Source of the DNA: Azophilus sp965200465
Lineage (GTDB): Bacteria; Pseudomonadota; Gammaproteobacteria; Pseudomonadales; Azotimanducaceae
Direction of reading: 5' to 3'
Length of the DNA stretch: 64,000 nt
Assembly (NCBI GenBank): GCA_965200465.1
Contig: OZ241358.1
Coordinates: 2,108,001-2,172,000 of the forward strand
The first letter of the stretch is position 1, and every line of letters starts with the position of its first letter. Under the pieces are notes generated by a model, which saw only the letters and a program-made list of their open reading frames with translations, searched no databases and was not told the DNA's origin. Both the position numbers and the translations under genes were made by a program. Below, one piece after another: positions 1-8,195 of the stretch.

Positions 1-931
1 CCTGCAAGTCCGTGATGCCCTCCACCAACTCCACGGGCGCCGCCGCCCCGGAACGCCGCCACAGGCTGGACACACCCGGCGCCGCGCCGGCCGCGATGAA
101 GTAGATCTCCGTCATCACCCGCCCCACCAGAGCCCCTTGCGGCCCGACTTCACCGCCATAGGACGCTCCGGCCAGCGTGGCGTCGTTTGCGTTGTCGTAA
201 GGGCCGGCGCCCGACGCCCGCAGCAGCCGCAGGCGTGGGCCGTTGGCAACGACGCCGGTGATGCGGAACAGGGCCGCTTGCCGACAATCGCTGATGAGGG
301 CGACATCCCCAGCCTCAAGTTCCGCGCCATCGACCTCGACCACCACCGGGTCATCGCCGGGCGAAACCCTTGCCGCCAGCGGCAGGGTCGGCGCCTGCAA
401 GCGGCGGAAGACGACGAGGTCAGCCCCCGGCGCCAAGCGATCAACACGGATGCCGGCGCCGGGCGCCAAGGCGTTCAGGGCGCCGCCGGACGTTTGCCGG
501 GGCAACTCAAACAGGGAAGGGGACCAAGCGTTCAGCTCCACCGACTCGCCGTCCCCCCGATAGTCGAAGCCCTGCACCGGCCGGGTGACATCGAATTCAA
601 ACAACTCCGCCCAGCGCCCGTTCAGCCCGTTTTCGGGGCGAACGCTTCGCCCATTGCAGCCCCAATAGCCGGCCGCTATCGCCGAACGACGCAGAAAGCC
701 CAGTGCGTATGCGCCGCTGTCCTGAACATCGGCGCGGTCACGCAAACGCGCCGCCGCCGCTTGGCCGCCCGAATATTGCTGCACCAACCCCCAGGCCACC
801 ACCAAGCCCAACGCCATGGCCAACAGCAACTCCACCAGCGACAGACCTCGCGTACGGCGCACCACTGCCGTGCGGACAGTGCGCTGGCCCGCAGGCCAAG
901 CGGTTGAACCCAGCGATCGATGAGGCGACAT
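1..931 (-). CDS. pilW: Type IV pilus assembly protein PilW (C-terminus outside window)
   Basis: The frame is open from an ATG at 931 to the left edge of the window, so the C-terminus is missing. About 27 residues of leader precede a type IV prepilin motif (RGLSLVELLLAMALGLVVAW): the Gly cleavage site, Glu at +5 and a hydrophobic helix. Downstream are GYWGCNGR and, near the edge, VELVEGITDLQ, which matches the LVEGV-DLQ stretch typical of PilW. PilW is a minor pilin that primes pilus assembly with PilV, PilX and PilY1 in the inner membrane. It starts 6 nt after the pilV stop, so it is probably co-transcribed with it. Confidence 0.85.
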   Translation of the reverse strand, partial: MSPHRSLGSTAWPAGQRTVRTAVVRRTRGLSLVELLLAMALGLVVAWGLVQQYSGGQAAAARLRDRADVQDSGAYALGFLRRSAIAAGYWGCNGRSVRPENGLNGRWAELFEFDVTRPVQGFDYRGDGESVELNAWSPSLFELPRQTSGGALNALAPGAGIRVDRLAPGADLVVFRRLQAPTLPLAARVSPGDDPVVVEVDGAELEAGDVALISDCRQAALFRITGVVANGPRLRLLRASGAGPYDNANDATLAGASYGGEVGPQGALVGRVMTEIYFIAAGAAPGVSSLWRRSGAAAPVELVEGITDLQ

Positions 932-937
932 GGAACT

Positions 938-1381
938 TCAACCCCGGCTGGTGAACGCCACCGCTTGGTCCTCGCCCCGCACCCGCCAACGGACGGCTAT
1001 TTCCACCGCATCGCCGTTGACGGCCACTGCGCCTTGGCCGTTCATCAAGGCGTCGCAGCCCGCATTGGCCTCCCCAAGGCCGAGAGCGCAACGCCACGCC
1101 GACAGGTCGAACGCCGCCGTCTCCTGAGGGGCGCAGGGGCCGGCCGTGCAGTCGGCGGAGGCCGGCGCACCGCTCCCCCGTGCGTAGGCCCCCTCGGCAA
1201 GCCCGGCTGGATTGGCGCGGATTCGCTCCATAAGATCATGGGCCAGCAGCACTGCGTCGGCATGGGCCGTTGCCGACCGTCCATGCTGGAGGCTAAGCGC
1301 CCCAAGGGCGGCGACGCCGAGCACGCCCACCCCGACGACCAGCATGGCGACCAGCAACTCCAGCATGGAAAAGCCTCGCAT
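938..1381 (-). CDS. pilV: Type IV pilus modification protein PilV (minor pilin)
   Basis: 147 aa. It begins with a very short leader, MRGFSMLELLVAMLVVGVG, which is a classical prepilin peptidase site: cleavage after Gly, Glu at +5, then a hydrophobic helix. The soluble part holds HADAVLLAHDLMERIRANPAG, the helix typical of PilV, and two closely spaced cysteines (DCTAGPC). The start codon shares one base with the stop of the upstream pilin gene (TGATG), so translation is probably coupled. PilV is a minor pilin that helps initiate the fibre. Confidence 0.88.
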   Translation of the reverse strand: MRGFSMLELLVAMLVVGVGVLGVAALGALSLQHGRSATAHADAVLLAHDLMERIRANPAGLAEGAYARGSGAPASADCTAGPCAPQETAAFDLSAWRCALGLGEANAGCDALMNGQGAVAVNGDAVEIAVRWRVRGEDQAVAFTSRG

Positions 1382-1890
1382 CAGCCGCTCCAGTGGTTTT
1401 CATCGGCGGCAACCTCGGCGTCGTTGTTCCGGTCCCACCCCCTGTTGCCGGCTTCGTCTAGGCTCAGGAAGCCGTCTCCGTCCATCACTCCGCCGGGCAA
1501 CGGGTGCGCCGAGAGCAGAAAACCGTCAACGCCGCCGGACACCCGCACCTCATAGCGCCCCTCCGCCATCGACCTAGGCGCGCAGACCTGCGCCGACACC
1601 GGCCCGTTGTCGCTGTCCGCAATGCCGTCTCCATCCGAGTCAGCCGCGCCGCGGTAGGAGAAGCGACCGCTCGCCCAGCGCTCCATGCCGAGGGAGCAGG
1701 CCGCCAAGTCCCCCTGCGCCTCGCTGCGGTAGGCGCGTTGCGCATAGCCGTTGAACGCCGGCAGGGCTACGCCGACCAGCACGGCTAGGATGATCGCGAC
1801 GGTCATCAGTTCGATGAGCGTAAGGCCCCTGGTTTGCGCGGGGTTCCCGCTCGCGCTCCTAGGCTGGGAGGGTTGAAGGTGCTGGTGCAT
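1381..1890 (-). CDS. PilE-like minor pilin with acidic Ca-binding-like loops
   Basis: 169 aa. A 21-residue basic leader precedes GLTLIELMTVAIILAVLVGV, a type IV prepilin N-terminus. The following RSEAQGDLAACSLGMERW resembles the alpha-1 helix of PilE and FimT-type minor pilins. The C-terminal half is unusual: it carries DSDGDGIADSDN and then DGDGFLSLDE and DRNNDAEVAADE, Asp-rich loops like those of EF-hand or thrombospondin-3 calcium sites. It heads the pilin cluster (next pilV, pilW). Whether it is a structural or a minor pilin cannot be settled here; its place among pilV and pilW favours minor. Confidence 0.8.
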   Translation of the reverse strand: MHQHLQPSQPRSASGNPAQTRGLTLIELMTVAIILAVLVGVALPAFNGYAQRAYRSEAQGDLAACSLGMERWASGRFSYRGAADSDGDGIADSDNGPVSAQVCAPRSMAEGRYEVRVSGGVDGFLLSAHPLPGGVMDGDGFLSLDEAGNRGWDRNNDAEVAADENHWSG

Positions 1891-2098
1891 GGGTTGGCCT
1901 GCTTGCAGTGCCTTGCAGGGTAGGCGAAGCCGACGGCCTCAGGGCCAGGAGTTCGACCAACGGCACCGTCGAGCCGATGAATGGGCCATCGCCACCGCCG
2001 GAGCGGCATGGGCGGCTTGCCCTTGCAGCGCATCACCAAGGGTCCGGCAACCGCCGCCAGCGCCCGGCCGGAGCGCCCCTAAAACGGGTTCACGGCAT

Positions 2099-2581
2099 TC
2101 AGGAGGAGCCGCTGGCCCGGCGGCTGTCCCGGATCATGCAGAAGATCCATAGTCCGGCGCCGCAAGTCAGCGTCGCATCGGCCAGATTGAACGCGGGAAA
2201 GTACCAGGAACGGTAGTGCAGCAGCACGAAGTCCAGGACGTAGCCGGTGGCCAGCCGGTCAACCATGTTGCCCAGGGCGCCGCCCAGAATCAGCGCGTAG
2301 GCCAGCCCCTGAACGCGGTCGCCCGCCTGCAGGCGGCGCAATTCATAAACGATGAAAACGGAGAAGCCGGCGCCCAAGGCCACAAAGAACCATCTCTGCC
2401 AGCCGCCCAAGCCGGACATCAACGAAAAGGCGGCCCCATCATTGCGCCACAGCACCCAGCTAAACATCGGCAGCACTTCAATGCGTTGCCCCAGGGTCAT
2501 CGTCGAGTTCACCAGCCACTTGGTCGCCTGATCGCCCGCCACCACGGCGGCGGCCAGCAGCAGCCAAACACCCGCCCGCAT
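2099..2581 (-). CDS. lspA: Lipoprotein signal peptidase (signal peptidase II)
   Basis: 160 aa with four predicted membrane helices. It shows the family motifs in order: DQATKW near the N-terminus, NDGAAFS, then GNMVDR and FNLAD, which carry the two catalytic aspartates of this aspartyl peptidase. It cleaves the signal peptide of diacylglyceryl prolipoproteins in the inner membrane. The ATG at 2581 lies 8 nt after the ribF stop; an in-frame extension to 2635 would overlap ribF and was not used. In most gammaproteobacteria ileS sits between ribF and lspA; here it does not. Confidence 0.95.
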   Translation of the reverse strand: MRAGVWLLLAAAVVAGDQATKWLVNSTMTLGQRIEVLPMFSWVLWRNDGAAFSLMSGLGGWQRWFFVALGAGFSVFIVYELRRLQAGDRVQGLAYALILGGALGNMVDRLATGYVLDFVLLHYRSWYFPAFNLADATLTCGAGLWIFCMIRDSRRASGSS

Positions 2582-2589
2582 GGCTGCGG

Positions 2590-3543
2590 TCACCCCCCCG
2601 CCTTGGGCGCATGCACCGGGTTCATCCTGAACCAAGCGCGCGCCGCCTCAAGGTCGTAGCCGATCTGCGCCTTGAGCGCATCAAGGGATTCGAAGGCGCG
2701 CTCGTCGCGGATCTTGTGCCGGAACGTCACGGTCAGCAGCCGGCCGTAGATGGGCTGGTCGAATTCGAAGACATGCACCTCCAGCAGAGGCTCCTTGCCG
2801 TCCACCGTGGGGCGGATGCCGACATTGGCGACGCCTTGGCGAGGACGGCCAAGGCCGGCATTGACGGTGACCGCAAACACGCCCTCCAAGGCCGCGCGAT
2901 AGCGCTGCAAACGGATGTTGGCCGTCGGAGCGCCTAGTTGCCGTCCTAGCTGGCGGCCATAGACCACGCGGCCCATGATGAAGTAGGCGTGGCCGAGCAG
3001 CTTCTCCGCCATTCGAAAGTTCCCCTCGGAAAGCGCTTGGCGCACCCGGCTGCTGGACACCCGCTCATCGCCGAAGGTCAGCGGACCGAGACGGCTCACC
3101 TCATAGCCGAAGCGAGCTCCGGCGGCCTTGAGCATGGCGTAGTCCCCCACTCGGCCCTTGCCGAAGCGGAAGTCGTCCCCCACCACCACATGGACGGCGC
3201 CGAGCAAGCCGCGCAGGAAGTCGTCCACCACCCACTCGGCCGGAGCGTCGCTGGTGCGGGCGTTGAACGGCAGGCAAATCACTCGGTCCAACTCCGTGCG
3301 CCGCAGCAGGGTGATCTTCTCCCGAAACCGGGTGAGGCGCGCCGGCGCCGCCGCGTCGAAGAACTCCCTCGGAGTCGGCTCGAAGGTCACCAAGGTGCTG
3401 GCGACGCCGAGCGCCTTGGCCTTGGCGCAGGCGTGGGCAAGCAGCACCTGGTGGGCGTGGTGAACGCCGTCGAACGAGCCGATGGTCACGACTCCCCCTC
3501 TATGGCGGGCCTTCAGATTGTGCTGGCCAACGACGATTTCCAT
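2590..3543 (-). CDS. ribF: Bifunctional riboflavin kinase / FAD synthetase
   Basis: 317 aa, normal length. The N-terminal FMN adenylyltransferase domain has VTIGSFDGVHHAHQ (the usual form is GNFDGVHLGH) and SSSRVRQAL. The C-terminal riboflavin kinase domain has GAPTANIRL and GVANVGIRPTV. It makes FMN and then FAD in the cytoplasm. It lies 15 nt downstream of murJ and 8 nt upstream of lspA on the same strand, so the three are probably one operon. Confidence 0.95.
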   Translation of the reverse strand: MEIVVGQHNLKARHRGGVVTIGSFDGVHHAHQVLLAHACAKAKALGVASTLVTFEPTPREFFDAAAPARLTRFREKITLLRRTELDRVICLPFNARTSDAPAEWVVDDFLRGLLGAVHVVVGDDFRFGKGRVGDYAMLKAAGARFGYEVSRLGPLTFGDERVSSSRVRQALSEGNFRMAEKLLGHAYFIMGRVVYGRQLGRQLGAPTANIRLQRYRAALEGVFAVTVNAGLGRPRQGVANVGIRPTVDGKEPLLEVHVFEFDQPIYGRLLTVTFRHKIRDERAFESLDALKAQIGYDLEAARAWFRMNPVHAPKAGG

Positions 3544-3558
3544 CCCTTGATTATAAGA

Positions 3559-5118
3559 TTAAACGCGATGGTCGATTTCCGCCGGCCGCCAACCCACCAA
3601 CCACAGAGCCGCCAAATAGACCGAGCCGCCGACCAGCACCAGTCCGGCCAGCCAGGGAATGCGCTGCAAAGACGGCAGCGCCATCCACTGCTCAGCGCTC
3701 GGCGCAAGCGCCGCCAGCACGGCGCCCATCAGGGCGGCGGCCAACACCGCCCGCCAAGCGGTGCGGGCCAGCCCAGCCGTTGCCTGGTAGTAGCCGGCGG
3801 CGGCCACGCCGCGCCACAGCAGCCAGAAATGCACCCAAGCGGCGATGGCCGTCGCCAAGGCCAGCCCCACATGGCCGAACCACCGGAACATGGACAGATT
3901 GAGCGCCACGTTGACGGCTATGGCGACCAGCGCAAAGCGCAGCGGCGTGCGGGTGTCCTTGTGCGCAAAGAAGGCCGGCGCCAACACCTTGACCAACACC
4001 AACGGCAAAGCGCCGTAGGCGAAGGCGCGCAACGCCAAGGAGGTCATGGCCGCATCCACCGCCGTCATCTCGCCGTGGTGGAAGATGGTCGCCACCAGCG
4101 GCAGGGCCAGCACGGCCAAGGCCACCGCGGCCGGCAGCGCTAGCAACACCCCCATGCGCAACCCCCAGTCCATGGCCGCCGCGAACGCCGCGCCGCGGGC
4201 CGAGCCCTCGCGTTCTCCGGCCAGCTTCGACAGATTCGGCAGCAGCACGGTGCCAAGCGCCACCGCCACCAAGCCGATGGGCAGCTCCAGCAGGCGGTCC
4301 GCGTAATAAAGCCAAGCGATGCTGCCGGTCATGAGCGTCGATGCCAAAATGGTGTCGATCAGGGCGTTCAATTGCCCCGCCGAGGAGGCCAAGGCGGCCG
4401 GCACAAGCAGCCGGCCGACCTCCCGGGCGCCGGCGTGCCTCCTGCTTATGCGCGGCCAAACCAGCAGCCCAAGGCGGCCTAGGCTGGGTGCTTGAAACAG
4501 CAACTGCAGGACGCCGGCGGCAAACACTCCCCAAGCCAAGGCGAAGACCATGTCGCCGCCCGCGGCGGAAGCGAAGATCATGGCCAGCATCAGGCTGGCG
4601 TTCAGCAGCACCGGCGTGAAGGCCGGCACGGCGTAGCGGTCATGGGTGTTGAGCACGGCGCCGGCGAACGCCGTCAGCGATATGAAGCCCAGGTAGGGGA
4701 AGGTCACGCGCACCAATTCGGCGGTGAGGTGCAACTTGGCGGGCTGCGCCCAAAAGCCCGGCGCAAAAACCGTCGCCAGAGCTCCGGAAAAAACCACACC
4801 AACGGCCACGAACAGGGCCAACACCAGCGCGAGGTCGCCGCCGACCACAGCGATGAAGACCTTAAGCCGCTGCGGGCCGAGCTTCTTGTAGCGGGCCAGC
4901 ACCGGCACGAAGGCTTGGTTGAAGGCCCCTTCGGCGAACAGTCTGCGGAAGAAATTGGGGATGCGGAACGCAACCAGGAAGGCGTCGGCGGCGCCGGTGG
5001 CGCCCAAGAAATGCGAAAACAGCAGGTCCCGGGCAAAGCCGGACAGGCGCGACAACAACGTCATGCTGCTGACGACGGCGCCCTGGGCCGCAACGGAGGC
5101 GCTGCTATCGGTTGACAT
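3559..5118 (-). CDS. murJ: Lipid II flippase MurJ
   Basis: 519 aa, the usual MurJ length, with about 14 hydrophobic segments. The N-terminus has the family signature around SRLSGFARDLLFSHFLGATGAADAF and PNFFRRLFAEGAFNQAFVPV. MurJ flips lipid II across the inner membrane for peptidoglycan synthesis. The ATG at 5118 has GAGG about 8 nt upstream and is preferred over a long in-frame extension to 5436, which would run antisense through rpsT. It is divergent from rpsT, in the arrangement common to gammaproteobacteria. Confidence 0.95.
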   Translation of the reverse strand: MSTDSSASVAAQGAVVSSMTLLSRLSGFARDLLFSHFLGATGAADAFLVAFRIPNFFRRLFAEGAFNQAFVPVLARYKKLGPQRLKVFIAVVGGDLALVLALFVAVGVVFSGALATVFAPGFWAQPAKLHLTAELVRVTFPYLGFISLTAFAGAVLNTHDRYAVPAFTPVLLNASLMLAMIFASAAGGDMVFALAWGVFAAGVLQLLFQAPSLGRLGLLVWPRISRRHAGAREVGRLLVPAALASSAGQLNALIDTILASTLMTGSIAWLYYADRLLELPIGLVAVALGTVLLPNLSKLAGEREGSARGAAFAAAMDWGLRMGVLLALPAAVALAVLALPLVATIFHHGEMTAVDAAMTSLALRAFAYGALPLVLVKVLAPAFFAHKDTRTPLRFALVAIAVNVALNLSMFRWFGHVGLALATAIAAWVHFWLLWRGVAAAGYYQATAGLARTAWRAVLAAALMGAVLAALAPSAEQWMALPSLQRIPWLAGLVLVGGSVYLAALWLVGWRPAEIDHRV

Positions 5119-5140
5119 GGACCATCCTCGGCGGCATATT
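5112..5140 (+). promoter_or_regulatory. Sigma70-type promoter of rpsT
   Basis: A perfect -35 TTGACA at 5112-5117 is followed by a 17-nt spacer and CATATT at 5135-5140. It overlaps the first codons of divergent murJ. The predicted transcription start leaves a leader of roughly 30 nt before the rpsT TTG codon. Confidence 0.6.
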
Positions 5141-5175
5141 ACCGTCCCCTCAACTGCAGCGCTTAAGAGGCTCCC

Positions 5176-5448
5176 TTGGCCAACAGTCCCCAATCCCGAA
5201 AACGCGCCCGCCAGGCGGAAACCCGCCGGCGGCGCAACGCCAGCCAGAGGTCCCGGGTGCGCACCTACATCAAGAAGGTGCAGGCCGCCATCGCCAGCGG
5301 CGACTCGGAGCAAGCCAGCGCGGCCTTGGCCGAAGCCACGCCCATTATTGACCGCACCGCGGCCAAGGGCATCATGCACAAGAACAAGGCGGCGCGGCAC
5401 AAATCCCGGTTGAGCGCCGGCATCAAGGCCATCCAAGCGGAGTCCTGA
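5176..5448 (+). CDS. rpsT: 30S ribosomal protein S20 (UUG start)
   Basis: 90 aa, strongly basic: MANSPQSRKRARQAE, then VRTYIKKV, and AKGIMHKNKAARHKSRL near the end, the S20 signature that contacts 16S rRNA. The start codon is TTG at 5176, with AAGAGG at 5165-5170 as ribosome binding site and a 5-nt spacer. Escherichia coli rpsT also uses UUG, which takes part in its autogenous control, so this start is believable. Single-gene unit, divergent from murJ and convergent with proB. Confidence 0.95.
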   Translation: MANSPQSRKRARQAETRRRRNASQRSRVRTYIKKVQAAIASGDSEQASAALAEATPIIDRTAAKGIMHKNKAARHKSRLSAGIKAIQAES

Positions 5449-5463
5449 ACCCGGGCGCCCCCG

Positions 5464-5493
5464 CCAAGGCCGGGCAAACCGCCGCGGCCTTGG
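5464..5493. terminator. Putative bidirectional terminator between rpsT and proB
   Basis: A perfect 9-bp inverted repeat, CCAAGGCCG at 5464-5472 and CGGCCTTGG at 5485-5493, with a 12-nt loop. It lies in the 55-nt gap where rpsT and proB converge. There is no clear T-tract on either side, so intrinsic termination is only suggested. Confidence 0.5.
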
Positions 5494-5503
5494 GCCAAAT
5501 GGG

Positions 5504-6670
5504 TCAGATCACCACCAGATTGTCCCGGTGCATCAGCTCGGGCTCCAGCGCATAGCCCAGCCGCTTGCCGATCTCGCCGCTGGCGGCCCCCTTGATCCTG
5601 TCCGCCTCGGCGCTGGCGTAGTTCACCAAGCCTTGGGCCACCACCTCCCCCTGCTCGGTGACGCAGCGCACCACTTCGCCGCGGCGAAAGCCGCCGCGCA
5701 CGGCGACCACGCCCACCGACAACAGGCTGTGGCCGCGTTTGCGCAACGCGGCGGCGGCGCCGGCGTCCAGCACCAGGTCCCCTTTCGGGCGGAGCTGCCC
5801 GGCGATCCAGCGCTTGCGGGCCACTGGCGGCTCGACCCCGGCGGCCAAGCAGGTGCCGGCCCGCTCGCCGGCAAAAATGCGCTTGAGGACATCCGGCCGG
5901 CCGCCGTCGGCGATGACGGTGTGAACGCCTGAACGCCCGGCCGTGCGCGCCGCCGCCAACTTGGTGACCATGCCGCCCCGCCCCAAAACGCCGCCTAGGC
6001 CGCAGCACTGGTCCAAATCGGGGTCCGCGGCCTCCGCGTGGGCGATCCGCTCCGCAGCGTCGTGCAGACGCGGGTCTTGGCGGTAGAGTCCATCCACGTC
6101 GGTGAGCAGGACCAGCGCTTCGGCGGACAGCAGGCTGGCCACCAAGGCGGCCAACGCATCGTTGTCCCCAAAGCGGATTTCATCCGTAGCCACGGTGTCG
6201 TTTTCGTTGATGATCGGCACCACGCCCAATTCCAGCAGGCGGGCCAGGGTGGAGCGGGCGTTGAGGTAGCGCTGCCGGTCCGCCACGTCCTCATGGGTCA
6301 GCAGCACCAGCGCCGTGCGCCGGCCCAGTTCGGCAAAGGCCGCCTCGTAGGCGCCGACCAAACCCATCTGGCCCACCGCGGCGGCAGCCTGCATGTTGAC
6401 CAGGTCGGTCGGCGGCTGCGGCCAACCCAAACTGGCCGTCCCTTGCGCAACCGCTCCGGACGACACCAACAACACTTGCCGCCCGCGGCGCAACTGGTTG
6501 ACCAGCTCGACGCACCAAGGCTTGATGTTGGCGTATGAAATCCGGGTGTGCGGGTCCATGAGCAGGGAGCTGCCGATTTTGACGACCACGCGGCGGGCCG
6601 CGGCAATCTTGGCCCGCACTTCCCGCTCCGCCGCCGGCCGGCGCCCGCCGCTTTCCTGTTGCCGGCCCAT
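5504..6670 (-). CDS. proB: Glutamate 5-kinase
   Basis: 388 aa. N-terminal amino-acid kinase domain with RVVVKIGSSLL, LLVSSGAVAQG, PIINENDTVATDEIRFGDND and LTDVDGLY, then a C-terminal PUA domain (KGDLVLDAGAAAALR). It catalyses the first step of proline synthesis, ATP-dependent phosphorylation of glutamate. The ATG at 6670 sits one base after the obgE stop, so the rplU-rpmA-obgE-proB block is probably one operon. An in-frame extension to 6742 inside obgE was rejected. The proA partner is not in the window. Confidence 0.95.
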   Translation of the reverse strand: MGRQQESGGRRPAAEREVRAKIAAARRVVVKIGSSLLMDPHTRISYANIKPWCVELVNQLRRGRQVLLVSSGAVAQGTASLGWPQPPTDLVNMQAAAAVGQMGLVGAYEAAFAELGRRTALVLLTHEDVADRQRYLNARSTLARLLELGVVPIINENDTVATDEIRFGDNDALAALVASLLSAEALVLLTDVDGLYRQDPRLHDAAERIAHAEAADPDLDQCCGLGGVLGRGGMVTKLAAARTAGRSGVHTVIADGGRPDVLKRIFAGERAGTCLAAGVEPPVARKRWIAGQLRPKGDLVLDAGAAAALRKRGHSLLSVGVVAVRGGFRRGEVVRCVTEQGEVVAQGLVNYASAEADRIKGAASGEIGKRLGYALEPELMHRDNLVVI

Positions 6671-6671
6671 C

Positions 6672-7796
6672 CTAGCCCCCCGGCCGCCCGGCGGCGGCAG
6701 GCGTGGCGCGGGTTTCCGCCAAGGCCGACGCCGCCTGGGCAACCAACGCCTTCAGGCCAACGCCGGTTAGGGCCGAAACGGCCAACACCCGTCTCTCGGG
6801 AAAGGCTTTGCCCAGCCGGTCGATCAGGCGTTCAAGATTGGCCTCGTCCAAGAGATCGACTTTGTTCAACACCAACCATGCAGGCCGCTCCGCCAAAGCC
6901 GGGCTGTAAGCCTTGAGCTCGGCTTCAATGGAGGCGGCGTTGGCCAAGGGGTCGGCGCCGTCGGCCGGACAGGCGTCGAGCAGGTGCAGCAGCAAGCGAG
7001 TGCGGGAGAGATGGCGCAGAAACTGCACGCCGAGCCCGGCGCCGGCGGCGGCGCCGGCAATCAAGCCCGGAACGTCCGCCACGACGAAGCTCGCATCCGC
7101 AGCCGCCCGCACCACCCCGAGGTTTGGCGACAAGGTGGTGAAGGGATAGCCGGCCACCTTGGGCCGAGCCGCCGAAACCACGGACAGCAGGGTCGATTTG
7201 CCGGCGTTGGGCATGCCCAGCAGGCCGACATCGGCCAGCAGGCGCAGTTGCAGGGTTAGGTCGCGCACTTCGCCCAAGCCGCCAAGCGTGGTTTTTCGGG
7301 GAGCTTGGTTGGTGGCGGACTTGAACCGAGCGTTGCCCAGCCCGCGCCGCCCGCCCCGAGCCACAAGCAGGCGCTGGCCGGTTTCGCTAAGGTCGCCAAG
7401 CACCTCGGACGCCGACTGGGAACTCGTACTTTCGGCGGTTGAGCAGGGCCGGCCGGCCGCCGCCAAGGGCTTGTCGAGATCCTGCAGGCCGGGGGGGGCC
7501 AAGTTGATGACGGCGGTGCCCAAGGGCACCCGCACAACCCGGTCTTGGCCGCGCGCTCCGGTCTTGTTGCGGCCGCCGCCGGGCTGGCCGTCTCCGGCCA
7601 ATTGCCGGGGCTGATGGCGGAAGTCAACCAGGGTGTTGAGCGCTTCGTCGGCGACGAGCAGCACGTCGCCGCCGTCGCCGCCGTCGCCGCCGTCCGGCCC
7701 GCCCTTGGCGACATACTTCTCGCGGCGGAAACTCAGGGCGCCGTCGCCTCCCTTGCCGGCGCGAACATGGATCTTGGCTTCATCAATGAACTGCAT
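6672..7796 (-). CDS. obgE: GTPase Obg (with an insertion in the Obg domain)
   Basis: 374 aa. Glycine-rich N-terminal Obg domain (MQFIDEAKIHVRAGKGGDG, PDGGDGGDGGDV), then the G domain with GMPNAGKST (G1), FTTLSPNLG (G2), VADVPGLI (G3) and LNKVDLL (G4). It binds the 50S subunit and acts in ribosome assembly. Compared with E. coli ObgE, about 27 extra residues lie between PLGTAVI and EVLGDLSETGQRLL; the insert is rich in Ser, Ala and Pro. The C-terminal tail is short. Located between rpmA and proB, the usual place. Confidence 0.95.
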   Translation of the reverse strand: MQFIDEAKIHVRAGKGGDGALSFRREKYVAKGGPDGGDGGDGGDVLLVADEALNTLVDFRHQPRQLAGDGQPGGGRNKTGARGQDRVVRVPLGTAVINLAPPGLQDLDKPLAAAGRPCSTAESTSSQSASEVLGDLSETGQRLLVARGGRRGLGNARFKSATNQAPRKTTLGGLGEVRDLTLQLRLLADVGLLGMPNAGKSTLLSVVSAARPKVAGYPFTTLSPNLGVVRAAADASFVVADVPGLIAGAAAGAGLGVQFLRHLSRTRLLLHLLDACPADGADPLANAASIEAELKAYSPALAERPAWLVLNKVDLLDEANLERLIDRLGKAFPERRVLAVSALTGVGLKALVAQAASALAETRATPAAAGRPGG

Positions 7797-7893
7797 GGCG
7801 GAACCCACCCGCTGCCGAAGGCCGTGCGGCTTGGCGCATCGCCCCGCCGCCGGCCCTTGCTTGGGCGGCTGGCGGCGCTGCCGCCCGCGACGG

Positions 7894-8154
7894 TCACTGC
7901 CCCGCCACCACGGCAACGTACTTGCGCTTCAACTTGCCCTTGCGAAGGAACCGCACCCGGCCGTCCGCGGTGGCGAAGAGCGTATAGTCCCGCCCGCAGC
8001 CCACGTTCTCGCCGGCGTGGAAACGGCTGCCCCGCTGACGGACGATGATGTTGCCGGCGCGCACCGCCTGGCCGCCGAACTTCTTCACGCCCAGCCGCTT
8101 GGATTCCGAATCGCGTCCGTTGCGGGTGCTTCCGCCCGCCTTCTTGTGCGCCAT
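7894..8154 (-). CDS. rpmA: 50S ribosomal protein L27
   Basis: 86 aa, complete: MAHKKAGGSTRNGRDSES, followed by RLGVKKFGGQAV, GNIIVRQRGSRFHAG and GRDYTLFA, all standard L27 blocks. The N-terminus reaches into the peptidyl transferase centre. It lies between rplU (41-nt gap) and obgE (97-nt gap) on the same strand. Confidence 0.97.
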   Translation of the reverse strand: MAHKKAGGSTRNGRDSESKRLGVKKFGGQAVRAGNIIVRQRGSRFHAGENVGCGRDYTLFATADGRVRFLRKGKLKRKYVAVVAGQ

Positions 8155-8195
8155 GAACCGCCTCCGCTGTCTCCTTGCCGAAAAAAACCGCCGCC

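Noticed and set aside
2989..4143. Long open frame (384 aa) on the plus strand opposite ribF and murJ
   Set aside because: It has no recognisable domain and is rich in His, Gln and Arg, as expected of an antisense shadow in GC-rich DNA. Both genes on the other strand have clear family motifs.
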